Positions 9,102 through 16,742 of a stretch of 64,000 nucleotides of DNA are shown piece by piece; positions within the stretch are counted from its first letter, which is position 1, and each line of letters begins with the position of its first letter. This stretch comes from DASRDB01 sp035652815 (GTDB taxonomy: Bacteria; Chloroflexota; Ktedonobacteria; Ktedonobacterales; Ktedonobacteraceae). Where the stretch lies: the NCBI GenBank assembly GCA_035652815.1, contig DASRDB010000019.1, forward strand, positions 434,001-498,000, read 5' to 3'. Position numbers and translations under genes: made by a program. The notes beneath the pieces are model-generated. The model saw nothing but the letters and a program-made list of their open reading frames with translations, ran no database searches and was not told the origin of the DNA.

Positions 9102-9240
9102 ATCTACGCTACCATCCACATTCTTTCATAATTATACACAGTCTTTTACAAGAAAGTCAGGCCTTTTGTCACGAATGACAATCTTGTGCTGGAAACGGCA
9201 CACATGGTACAATGACCTAAACTCGCTAGGAGCTAGTGTC

Positions 9241-9441
9241 ATGTCAACGCAGCAGCTAACAGTCGAAGAGGTTGCCGAAGAACTACGTGTCCATCCCGAA
9301 ACGGTCAGACAATGGATACGTGAGGGAGAACTCGACGCCTTCGATACCGGCAGAGGGTATCGTATCTCTCGACTCGACTTAGATGATTTTATACAGCGGC
9401 GCAAAACAGGCAAAAAGCGGAAACATCCTGATTCAAGGTAA
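9241..9441 (+). CDS. Small excisionase/MerR-like helix-turn-helix protein
   Basis: 66 residues, almost all one winged-helix DNA-binding domain of the excisionase/helix-turn-helix type (HTH_17-like). TVEEVAEELRVHPETVRQWI is the recognition HTH and GELDAFDTGRGYRISRLDL the wing; a basic tail ends it (RRKTGKKRKHP). ATG 9241 is chosen because AGGAG lies eight bases upstream and the domain starts here; the open frame extends to 9004 but over structured, non-coding-looking sequence. Such proteins serve as excisionases or small regulators of mobile elements. A hairpin overlaps its stop codon. No integrase is nearby. Confidence 0.85.
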   Translation: MSTQQLTVEEVAEELRVHPETVRQWIREGELDAFDTGRGYRISRLDLDDFIQRRKTGKKRKHPDSR

Positions 9442-9470
9442 GAAGCTTGTCAAAGACAAGCTTCTTCTTA
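9441..9470 (+). terminator. Hairpin terminator after the small HTH gene
   Basis: AGAAGCTTGTC (9441-9451), loop AAA, GACAAGCTTCT (9455-9465), perfect 11-bp stem, then TCTTA. The first base of the stem is the last base of the stop codon. The T-tract is short. Confidence 0.65.
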
Positions 9471-9696
9471 GGTAGCATATCTGACAACGTGTAACGTCGG
9501 CTTGTAGGTGACGTATTTGGTAGGTGGTGCATCTGTACCCATCAGTATAACAGGTGTTTCTACCTCTTTTACAATCCGTGTGAGGGCCGCCTTACCCCTA
9601 GATGAATCAGAGGGGTATCCGGCGGCCCGAATCATGAAACAGCACAGGCTAATCCATGTAGGAAGGCTGCGCCAATCTCGGATGAAGGAAATTATT

Positions 9697-9909
9697 ATGA
9701 AGCGTGTGGTCTCCAATATGGCGGGCGTCGTTCTTGAATACCTCGTCAAGCCCGGTGACTCTATTGAGGTTGACCAGGATGTCGTCATGCTCGAATCGAT
9801 GAAAATGCAGATTCCGGTGCAATCGACTGTTTCTGGGGTTGTCAAAGCGCTCAAGGTCAGCGAGGGCGAGTTTGTGGATGATGGCGATGTCCTGCTAGAG
9901 GTCGAATAA
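9697..9909 (+). CDS. Small biotin/lipoyl-attachment carrier protein (BCCP-like)
   Basis: 70-residue single-domain carrier. The biotinylation motif ESMKM is at the centre (LESMKMQIPV), flanked by the usual hammerhead glycines (KPGDSIEVDQD, SEGEFVDDGD). It would carry carboxybiotin between a biotin carboxylase and a carboxyltransferase such as the one at 4485-6017. ATG 9697 has AAGGAA six bases upstream; MKEII at 9682 is an alternative. The open frame runs further upstream but does not look like carrier sequence. The DA1-like gene starts 7 bases after its stop, so the two are probably cotranscribed. Confidence 0.88.
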   Translation: MKRVVSNMAGVVLEYLVKPGDSIEVDQDVVMLESMKMQIPVQSTVSGVVKALKVSEGEFVDDGDVLLEVE

Positions 9910-9916
9910 AGAATAC

Positions 9917-10918
9917 ATGGCAGCCCAGAACCTCTGTAAAGCTTGCGGTCAACCAATCTACGGCCATTATATACACGCGCTCGGGGCCGTCTGGCATCCC
10001 GAGCATTTTATCTGTGCTGCCTGCCATCGTCCTATCCAGTCTGGCAGCTACAACGTGAAAGACAACCTGCCGTATCATCCCGCGTGCTACATCCAGCAAT
10101 TTGCTCCGCGCTGTGCCTATTGTGGAAAGCCGCTTGCCGGTGATTATGTCGTGACTAACGGCGCATCTTACCATCCCGATTGCTATCGCGAACATGTGGT
10201 GCCTCGCTGCGCCTACTGTAATCAGCCTCTGACAGGAGAATATCTCGTCGATGCCTGGGGAACGAAGTTTTGCTCCCGTCATAAGCAGGAATATCCTGCC
10301 TGTGTCTACTGTGGTCGACGGATTCCACCCGCTCAGCAGCAAAAAGGGGAAACGCCTGTCTGTCCTATCTGCCGCTCTACCGCCATCGACACTATTGCCC
10401 AGGCCCAACCACTATTTGCGCGTGTAAAACAATGGGTGGGCAGCCAGGGTCTGGCCTTTCATAATCTACCGCTTCACCTTGAACTGACTAACTCCACGAA
10501 AATAGCCCATTACCTGGGTGATGGAGATTTGCACGCCCTGGGCGTCACATTAAGCACCATGCATACTTTGAATGGGCATGAGCTGCGGACTGAGGTCAAC
10601 GGCATTGCTATCCTGCGCGGCCTGCCGGCGACCCTGTTTCAGGGAGTGGTGGTGCATGAGCTTGGGCATGTCTGGTTAGTGGTGCATGGCATCAAGGACC
10701 TGCCGCCATGGGCTGAAGAGGGCTTCTGCGAAATGCTGGCTCATCGCTATTTCATGCAGTTGAATACGCCGGAGAGCCTCTATTACGCGAGAAACATCGA
10801 GCAAAACACCAGCCCGGTGTATGGCGAGGGATTTCGCCGTGTGCAGGCACTTGTAGATCGGCTCGGCTTTGCCCAAGTTTTAGAAACCATGCGTGCCACG
10901 AAGCATCTACCGTTCTAA
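9917..10918 (+). CDS. DA1-like LIM-domain zinc metallopeptidase
   Basis: 333 residues. The first 155 hold LIM-type zinc fingers: CKACGQPI...WHPEHFICAACHRPI...YHPACY, CAYCGKPL...YHPDCY, CAYCNQPL...FCSRH, then CVYCGRRI...CPICRS. The C-terminal domain has the metallopeptidase motif VVHELGHVWL (His247, Glu248, His251) followed by PPWAEEGFCEMLAHRYF, which matches the arrangement of the plant DA1 peptidase (HExxH, then an EEG...Q/E-x-x-AH segment). Plant DA1 is a ubiquitin-activated peptidase; a bacterial substrate is unknown. No strong ribosome site is seen; the start lies 7 bases after the biotin-carrier stop, so translational coupling is likely. Its last 4 bases overlap the convergent receiver gene. 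Cytosolic: no signal peptide. Confidence 0.85.
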   Translation: MAAQNLCKACGQPIYGHYIHALGAVWHPEHFICAACHRPIQSGSYNVKDNLPYHPACYIQQFAPRCAYCGKPLAGDYVVTNGASYHPDCYREHVVPRCAYCNQPLTGEYLVDAWGTKFCSRHKQEYPACVYCGRRIPPAQQQKGETPVCPICRSTAIDTIAQAQPLFARVKQWVGSQGLAFHNLPLHLELTNSTKIAHYLGDGDLHALGVTLSTMHTLNGHELRTEVNGIAILRGLPATLFQGVVVHELGHVWLVVHGIKDLPPWAEEGFCEMLAHRYFMQLNTPESLYYARNIEQNTSPVYGEGFRRVQALVDRLGFAQVLETMRATKHLPF

Positions 10919-11283
10919 TCCTGAAGAAAGCTCTGTATTTTTTTCAGAAGCAGGTCTATCTCGAAGGGCTTGGGGATAAAGTCATCGGCCCCCGAGGAGC
11001 GCGCCGTTGCTTCGGCGCTGGGATGGGCTGAGAACATAATGACTGGAATGTGCCGCGTGCTGTCCTGACTTTTCAGATGTTTCACGATCTCGCGCCCATC
11101 TTTCCCAGACAGCAGCACATCAAGCAGGATGAGGTTCGGTAGTCCACCATTGCGCAGTTTTTCAACGTATTCGGCTTTCTCTGTGGTAACTACCTCGTAG
11201 CCTTCCTCTTCCAGGATGACCTGCAAGAATTCCAAAATATCCTGTTCGTCATCAACGACGAGGATTTTTTTCTGCTTTGTCAT
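10915..11283 (-). CDS. Single-domain response regulator (CheY-like receiver)
   Basis: 122 residues, receiver domain only: VVDDEQD acidic pocket, phospho-acceptor Asp in LILLDVLL (about 54), Ser in MFSAHPS and Lys in IPKPFEID. No output domain, so it must act by protein contact or as a phosphorelay step. It starts 14 bases after the stop of the histidine kinase at 11298-13703 on the same strand and is its evident partner. The upstream site is weak (CAGGGTT). Confidence 0.92.
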   Translation of the reverse strand: MTKQKKILVVDDEQDILEFLQVILEEEGYEVVTTEKAEYVEKLRNGGLPNLILLDVLLSGKDGREIVKHLKSQDSTRHIPVIMFSAHPSAEATARSSGADDFIPKPFEIDLLLKKIQSFLQD

Positions 11284-11297
11284 AACCCTGTTTCACA

Positions 11298-13703
11298 TCA
11301 CTCATACTTCAGAGGCACCGTGAAGTAGAACGTCGCTCCTTTCCCCTTCGTACTCTCTACCCAGATCTGCCCATTGTGTCTCTTGATGATCTCGCTTGCG
11401 ATATATAAACCAATACCAAGTCCCGGGTAGGTTTTTTCTTCAGGGTCGGTCACCTGGTAAAAGCGCTCGAAAATCCTTGGTTGATGCGCTTCTGCTATGC
11501 CAATCCCGAAATCCTGGATGCTCACCCTGGCATAATCCTTCTCACATGCGAGCCTGATTGATACTTTTTCCGCTCCAGGAGAATATTTGACCGCGTTGGT
11601 GAGCAGGTTTATCAGGACCTGGCCAATCCGGTCTTTGTCTGCAACAACCCTCGCGGGTTCGAGTTGTTCAATCATGAACTGGTGCGTATTCGTAGTGCCC
11701 TGCAAGTTTTCCACCGTCTCCTGCACCAGCGCGGCCAGATCAAATGCTTCCTCGCGGAACACCAGCTTGCCGGTCTGCATGCGAGAAATGTCAAGCAGGT
11801 CGCTGATAAGCTGCGTCAGCTTATTCAACTGCGCATCCATACGCGTCAGGTAGTGTAGAGACTGCTCGTCTCCCTGTTTAAGCATGCGCCGGTGCAGCAC
11901 ATGGTTGAAGCCCTTCAAGCTGGTCACAGGCGTTTTTAGCTCGTGACTGGCCATGTTGATAAACTCGTCTTTGCGCCGTTCAGCCTGTTCCCTCTCGGTG
12001 ATATCGTGAATGATAGTAATCACCAGCAGAATATTGCCATGCTCATCATAGACAGGCCGGGATTTCGTAATTGACCAGTGTTCCTCTTGTGGGTTATTTT
12101 TATAGCGGTAGCCAATGATCGCCTGTGCCTCGCTTGCTCCATGTAGCACCTGTATATGCGGTAATTCTGTGAGTGGGTAAGGCTCTCCTTCCTCCGTAAT
12201 CATCTCGAACTGGCTTGTCACTATGCCAGACGATGCTGGCTGTAGAATCTCGACTGGAGAAAGGCGAATCATCTGCGCAGCAGCCTCATTCACATAAATG
12301 ATACTGCCACTCGGATTGTAGACGATGATTCCGTCCGCCACACCCTGAATGATAACCTCTAACTGATTGTGGGCCTCTTGCGCTTCCCTATAAAGGCGTG
12401 CGTTATCAATGGCAATTCCCGCCCGCCTGCCAAGTTCCTCGGCCAACGCCAGATCCTCTTTATTGTAGCGTTTGCGCGATTCGGCTGAAACAAAGGAAAC
12501 CGCGCCCAGCGTTTTTCCCCGGGCAACGAGCGGCACAATCATCACAGAGGTGAAACCGATTTGCCGCGCAATTGCCAGTTCCTCCTCGCTCCTCGCCCCG
12601 GCAACCAGCATTTCATCAGAAATTTCTTCATATAGCTCTGATTGACCTGTGCGAATCACGAATGGCTCTCCTGTTGCGGTACTCATATCTACTGGATATT
12701 TCTCCCGCAATTCCCGCGCCCAGCGTACTTTTTCCGGGTCTTTATGTTCCACTTCGATCAGTTCAAGTTCGCCCTGTTCATTCAGTATATCCACTGTAAA
12801 CCAGTCTGCAAGTTCTGGCACCACAATCTGCGCGATATTTGCCAGCGTTTCCTGGTAATCCAGTGTCGAGGCAAGTATTTTACTGACTTCGTTGATAAAT
12901 GCATTGCGCTCTTCAGCCTTTTTCTTCTCAGTAATCTCCTCGCATACCGCGCCCGCGCCGACAATCTCGCCCCGCAGGCTCACTGGATAATAGCTGACCG
13001 ACCAGTACCGTTCTTTCCCTGGCGCAGCGGGCGTTTGTCCCCTGACCTCTTGCGCAAGGATGGGCTTACCTTCTTCGATAACTCGCCGGAAGTCCTTGAT
13101 AACCTGCTCATCCATATGAGGAAGCAATTCAGTTATAGTTTTCCCGATGTGTGCTTCGGCAGGAAGCCCGTTTATTTCTGCCAGTGCTTCATTGACACGC
13201 GCGTACCGTAAATCCTTATCCCAGAAGCCCAACCCGATTGGCGCTTCGTCAAAGAGCGAATCAAGCAGCGCGTTTGCTTCTTGCAGTCGCCTGAGTAAGT
13301 CGTCTCGTTCCTGCTCGATCCTTTTGCGCTCGTTAATGTTGGCGAAATAAACCGAAATACCCTCTGTGTTTGGATAGGCATGGACCTGAAACCACGTATC
13401 GAGCGGCGGGTAAAATTCCTCGAAATGAACCGCATCCCCGGTCTGCCTTGCAAGGTGATACTGGAGATAGAAGGTGGAGTCTACCGCTTCAGCAAACTCA
13501 TCCCATACGCTTTTACCGAGCAGGGCTTCCCGCGATTTTTGGAGCAGCACCTCGGCCTGCTTATTAAGATAGATGAAGCGCCAGTCGTTGTCCAGAGCAA
13601 AAAAAGCATCGCTCATATTTTCGAGAATATCGGCAAGGCGTTTTTGCGTTTCTGGGTCGCTTGCTGAAAAAACTGGCGCACTTGTGGGGGGATGATCCGG
13701 CAT
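11298..13703 (-). CDS. Cytosolic PAS-PAS-GAF-PAS sensor histidine kinase
   Basis: 801 residues with no membrane segment. In order: PAS (about 20-135, SDAFFALDNDWRFIYLN), PAS (about 150-265, GLGFWDKDLRYARVN), GAF (about 285-440, ending LGRRAGIAIDNARLY), PAS (about 450-565, ADGIIVYNPSGSIIYVN), HisKA with H-box MASHELKTPVTSL, and HATPase_c with N-box INLLTNAVKYSP, G1 DFGIGI, F-box ERFYQ and G2 GLGIGLYIA. All kinase motifs are intact. The tandem sensors suggest redox, ligand or energy sensing; the signal is unknown. GAGAGGAT precedes ATG 13703. Followed by a receiver-only regulator. A TATAAT-type promoter lies about 70 bases upstream. Confidence 0.94.
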   Translation of the reverse strand: MPDHPPTSAPVFSASDPETQKRLADILENMSDAFFALDNDWRFIYLNKQAEVLLQKSREALLGKSVWDEFAEAVDSTFYLQYHLARQTGDAVHFEEFYPPLDTWFQVHAYPNTEGISVYFANINERKRIEQERDDLLRRLQEANALLDSLFDEAPIGLGFWDKDLRYARVNEALAEINGLPAEAHIGKTITELLPHMDEQVIKDFRRVIEEGKPILAQEVRGQTPAAPGKERYWSVSYYPVSLRGEIVGAGAVCEEITEKKKAEERNAFINEVSKILASTLDYQETLANIAQIVVPELADWFTVDILNEQGELELIEVEHKDPEKVRWARELREKYPVDMSTATGEPFVIRTGQSELYEEISDEMLVAGARSEEELAIARQIGFTSVMIVPLVARGKTLGAVSFVSAESRKRYNKEDLALAEELGRRAGIAIDNARLYREAQEAHNQLEVIIQGVADGIIVYNPSGSIIYVNEAAAQMIRLSPVEILQPASSGIVTSQFEMITEEGEPYPLTELPHIQVLHGASEAQAIIGYRYKNNPQEEHWSITKSRPVYDEHGNILLVITIIHDITEREQAERRKDEFINMASHELKTPVTSLKGFNHVLHRRMLKQGDEQSLHYLTRMDAQLNKLTQLISDLLDISRMQTGKLVFREEAFDLAALVQETVENLQGTTNTHQFMIEQLEPARVVADKDRIGQVLINLLTNAVKYSPGAEKVSIRLACEKDYARVSIQDFGIGIAEAHQPRIFERFYQVTDPEEKTYPGLGIGLYIASEIIKRHNGQIWVESTKGKGATFYFTVPLKYE

Positions 13704-13771
13704 GCTATATCCTCTCTAACTACCTGTCAGGCTGCCTATCCTGATTTGCTGAAAATCTCAAGTGATACTAT

Positions 13772-13799
13772 ATTATATCGTACCATGTATCTCTGTAAA
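13772..13799 (-). promoter_or_regulatory. Promoter of the PAS/GAF kinase operon
   Basis: Read on the minus strand, TTTACA (13799-13794), a 16-base spacer, then a perfect TATAAT (13777-13772), about 70 bases before ATG 13703. The rest of the 307-base gap 13704-14010 shows no gene or repeat. Confidence 0.6.
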
Positions 13800-14010
13800 C
13801 TCCATATGACTTGTGTCCTCACAAGCCAATATATTTGTAATTGAACTGCCTGGCTGTAGCAAGCGTTCCTGCTATTGTTCTATCCTGATTACTAAGCGAA
13901 ATCAGTGATTGATAGTCTAAATCAAGTTAAACAAAAAAGCGTCGGCTTACTGCTGGTCGAGCGCTTTCTTGTTAAAAGGATTGTGAAGACCATTCGGGAA
14001 AGGTAATTCT

Positions 14011-14625
14011 ATGTACGTTCCAGCCCATTTTCGTGAGGAAAATCTCTCCATCCTGCATAATTTCATCAAAGAACATAACTTTGGCATCCTTGTCACCCAG
14101 TATGAGGGCGTACCCTTTGCCACTCATCTCCCTTTTGTCTTCTATCCTGAACGCGGCCCTCATGGTACGCTTGTTGCTCATATGGCTCGTGCCAATCCAC
14201 ACTGGCGTTCGTTCACCTCAGATTCGGAAGCGCTGGTCATATTCTCCGGCCCCCACGCCTACATTTCTCCCTCCTGGTACGAAGTCGAACTCAGCGTTCC
14301 CACCTGGAATTACGCTGCCGTACATGTCTACGGCTATCCTCGGCTGATAGAAGACCCGCAGGTACTCTATTCCGAACTTAAAGCCCTGATCGAGACCCAC
14401 GAGTCCCAGTTTAAGCATCCCTGGCCCTTTGCACTGCCCGCCGACTACACCGAGAAAATGATGCGCGGCACCGTCGGCTTCACGCTCGAAATCACTCGCA
14501 TCGAGGGGAAATATAAGCTGAGCCAGAACCGCACACCTTCTGAACGCGCCCGTGTCATCGCTGCCCTGGAAACTACCCATCCCGATGTCGCCCAATTGAT
14601 GAAGGAGCGCGAACAGAGTGGCTAA
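14011..14625 (+). CDS. paiB: PaiB-like FMN-binding protein
   Basis: 204 residues of the FMN-binding split-barrel PaiB family (negative regulator of sporulation and protease genes in Bacillus). Family marks: MYVPAHFRE start, GVPFATHLPFV, GTLVAHMARANPHW, FSGPHAYISPSWY, PTWNYAAVHVYG and a C-terminal MMRGTVGFTLEITRIEGKYKLSQNR. Length is typical. ATG 14011 follows GGGAAAGG. In this organism its role may be a flavin or heme-type enzyme rather than a repressor. Convergent with the PNPOx-family gene 7 bases downstream. Confidence 0.9.
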   Translation: MYVPAHFREENLSILHNFIKEHNFGILVTQYEGVPFATHLPFVFYPERGPHGTLVAHMARANPHWRSFTSDSEALVIFSGPHAYISPSWYEVELSVPTWNYAAVHVYGYPRLIEDPQVLYSELKALIETHESQFKHPWPFALPADYTEKMMRGTVGFTLEITRIEGKYKLSQNRTPSERARVIAALETTHPDVAQLMKEREQSG

Positions 14626-14632
14626 ACAAGTA

Positions 14633-15082
14633 TCAATCATTTTCCAAAGCTGCTCCCCATAACACGATTCGTTCCGGTGTAATGCGTATCACGGGCGATA
14701 TCTCCAACTTCATTGCTCGATATTGCTCGTAACGTTCGCGCAGCAGCCCTATCGCCGCCTCGTGTTCCTCTTCGCCAGGATGAATTAATCCGGCGCGTCC
14801 AAATACCTGTACGAAGCCTAGCTTTGACCAGTCTTCTTCATAGTGGTCAAAGAGCAGCATTGCCTCGTGTCGCGCTTCGATGTTGCGAACGCGCCGCAGT
14901 TGTTTCCCACTCACCCGCTTCGGCTTCTCATCAAGCGGCGTGTAAAAATGGGTGCCATCAAAAGCGAAGCAAACCGGAACGACATGCGGATGCCCCTCCT
15001 CGTCCGCCGTTGCCAGCCTTGCCACACGCTGCACAAGCACAAACTGGCGTTCTTTTTCGTTCAAGTCAGACCGTGAAATCAT
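14633..15082 (-). CDS. PNPOx-like flavin/F420-dependent oxidoreductase family protein
   Basis: 149-residue split-barrel protein of the pyridoxamine-phosphate-oxidase-like superfamily, closest by eye to the small 'PPOX class, probable F420-dependent' group. Features: VARLATADEEGHPHVVPVCF strand pair, GTHFYTPLDEKPKR, LRRVRNIEARHEAMLLFDHY, FGRAGLIHPGEEEH and a C-terminal IRITPERIVLWGA. The cofactor (FMN, F420 or heme) cannot be told by eye. The ribosome site is weak (AGAGAAAT). Convergent with the paiB-like gene. Confidence 0.85.
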   Translation of the reverse strand: MISRSDLNEKERQFVLVQRVARLATADEEGHPHVVPVCFAFDGTHFYTPLDEKPKRVSGKQLRRVRNIEARHEAMLLFDHYEEDWSKLGFVQVFGRAGLIHPGEEEHEAAIGLLRERYEQYRAMKLEISPVIRITPERIVLWGAALEND

Positions 15083-15179
15083 ATTTCTCTGTAACTTTCT
15101 CTTTTCTTTGCCCGTCTGTATGCTGAAAAGTTTTGCCCTCTTCTTCGTGTAGTCTAACTGAGACGAAAGGATGTTGTCT

Positions 15180-16742
15180 ATGTTATTTCCTAAAGTAGTT
15201 TCCCCGTCAGGCCGACCTGATGTTAAAGCAGTATTTTATTCAGGGAACCATACCAGCCGCCCAGGGCCGCGTATTGTTCTGCTGATTGCCTGTTTTCTAC
15301 TGCTGCTGTTTTGCGCGTTCCTGCTAATAGTAAATGCGCCGCCGAACGATAGCCAGATTCGGCCCTTTTTATATGTCTGGATGCTCAGCTTTTTGCCATA
15401 TTTTGCTGGCTCCGCATTGATTCTATGTACTAAACCACTTTCGGGCCGCATGCGCTGGCTAGAAGTAGGCATTATCCTGCTGGGCGCGTTCATCCTGCGT
15501 GCTCTGCTGCTGCCACAGCCTCCTGAGCTTTCGCACGACTCCTGGCGCTACCTCTGGGATGCGCAAGTCACCCTGCGCGGCTACAGCCCGTATGTCTATG
15601 TTCCTTCGGATAAGGTATTCGCTGATCTGCACAATTCAATCCTCTTTGCGAACAGCCGTTTCCGCAACGTTCCAACGGTCTACCCTCCTGGAGCGCAATT
15701 CATCTACCTGCTCAGCTACCTCCTGGCAACCTCGAATCTCGCCTTTCTCAAGGGCATCTTTCTTCTCTTTGATATGGGAACCTGCTTCGCGCTGGTTGCG
15801 CTGCTGAAGCGCAAAGACCTCGATATGCGCCGCGTGCTTCTCTATGCCTGGTGTCCTCTTCCCATCGTCGAATTCGCTATTTCAGGTCACGTCGATGTGC
15901 TGACTGTCGCCGCAACGTTGTTTGCGGTTCTTGCAGCGCCATCTACTAGTCTACGCGGTCGCGTGTTGACCGGATTTCTTGTTGGCTTCGCCGCCCTTAC
16001 CAAAATCTACCCGATTCTCTTGCTTGTGGCCTTCGTGCCTCCCCTATCCGGTCGATCTTCATTCATTTCGGGAATGCTCAACTCGTTGAAGCAGTATATT
16101 CCAGTCCTATTGACCTGCTTTGCAACAATTGTACTGGGCTACCTGCCCTATCTTCTGCTTGGTCATGGACAGGTCTTCGGCTTTTTCGCCAGCTATGCCA
16201 ACGAGCAGGGGCTGAACGCGGGCATTGTCCAGCAAGTGCTTCACTGGCTCTGCTTTCGCCTGCATTTAACTCCGAACCAGACACTGGCTTTTGAACATGT
16301 GGGCGAGTTTATTTTCTTGCTCGCTACCTTACTGATCGTTTTCATACAGCGCCTGCGCAGCCGTATCAGTATCGAGGCCGCCACGCTGCTGCTATTCGGC
16401 GCGATCCTCTCTATTTCTTCCCATGTCTTTCCCTGGTATACCACGACGCTGCTAGTCTGGGTGCCTGTCTTTATTGGCCCTCTCAAGACGGGGCGCGTTA
16501 TTCACGGGAAAGTCATAGCTATCCTGGCGATCTGGTATTTTGCCTGCGCCTCCATCTATAGCTACTTTTTAGCTCCTGATGGCATTCATCCTCTACCTGA
16601 TTGGACGCCCTATTACCAATTTGTATACACCCCTGTAGTTCTTGTTCTCGCTCTTGCCGCCGTTATTGGTCTTCGCAATGCCCTGCGCTCCACGAAAGGA
16701 AGCAATTATGTCCAGCCTATCCCAAATTCCGCCGACCGTTGA
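15180..16742 (+). CDS. GT-C type membrane glycosyltransferase (GT87/mannosyltransferase-like)
   Basis: 520-residue polytopic membrane protein with about 11-13 hydrophobic helices. The first outer loop carries an acidic GT-C-like motif (PPELSHDSWRYLWDAQ) and the aromatic loop GYSPYVYVPSD, and later YPPGAQFIYLLSY; this is the pattern of lipid-phosphosugar-dependent glycosyltransferases such as GT87 or DUF2029 proteins. It probably adds a sugar to a cell-envelope lipid or polymer. ATG 15180 has AAAGG nine bases upstream; ATG 15171 is also in frame but too close to that site. It overlaps the next gene by 35 bases, so the two are translationally linked. Confidence 0.85.
   Translation: MLFPKVVSPSGRPDVKAVFYSGNHTSRPGPRIVLLIACFLLLLFCAFLLIVNAPPNDSQIRPFLYVWMLSFLPYFAGSALILCTKPLSGRMRWLEVGIILLGAFILRALLLPQPPELSHDSWRYLWDAQVTLRGYSPYVYVPSDKVFADLHNSILFANSRFRNVPTVYPPGAQFIYLLSYLLATSNLAFLKGIFLLFDMGTCFALVALLKRKDLDMRRVLLYAWCPLPIVEFAISGHVDVLTVAATLFAVLAAPSTSLRGRVLTGFLVGFAALTKIYPILLLVAFVPPLSGRSSFISGMLNSLKQYIPVLLTCFATIVLGYLPYLLLGHGQVFGFFASYANEQGLNAGIVQQVLHWLCFRLHLTPNQTLAFEHVGEFIFLLATLLIVFIQRLRSRISIEAATLLLFGAILSISSHVFPWYTTTLLVWVPVFIGPLKTGRVIHGKVIAILAIWYFACASIYSYFLAPDGIHPLPDWTPYYQFVYTPVVLVLALAAVIGLRNALRSTKGSNYVQPIPNSADR

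Noticed and set aside
9004..9240. N-terminal extension of the small HTH protein
   Set aside because: It spans the terminator hairpins and shows no conserved-looking protein; AGGAG before ATG 9241 fits the short form.
9508..9696. N-terminal extension of the biotin carrier
   Set aside because: The sequence is unlike carrier proteins, and AAGGAA before ATG 9697 gives the usual 70-residue form.
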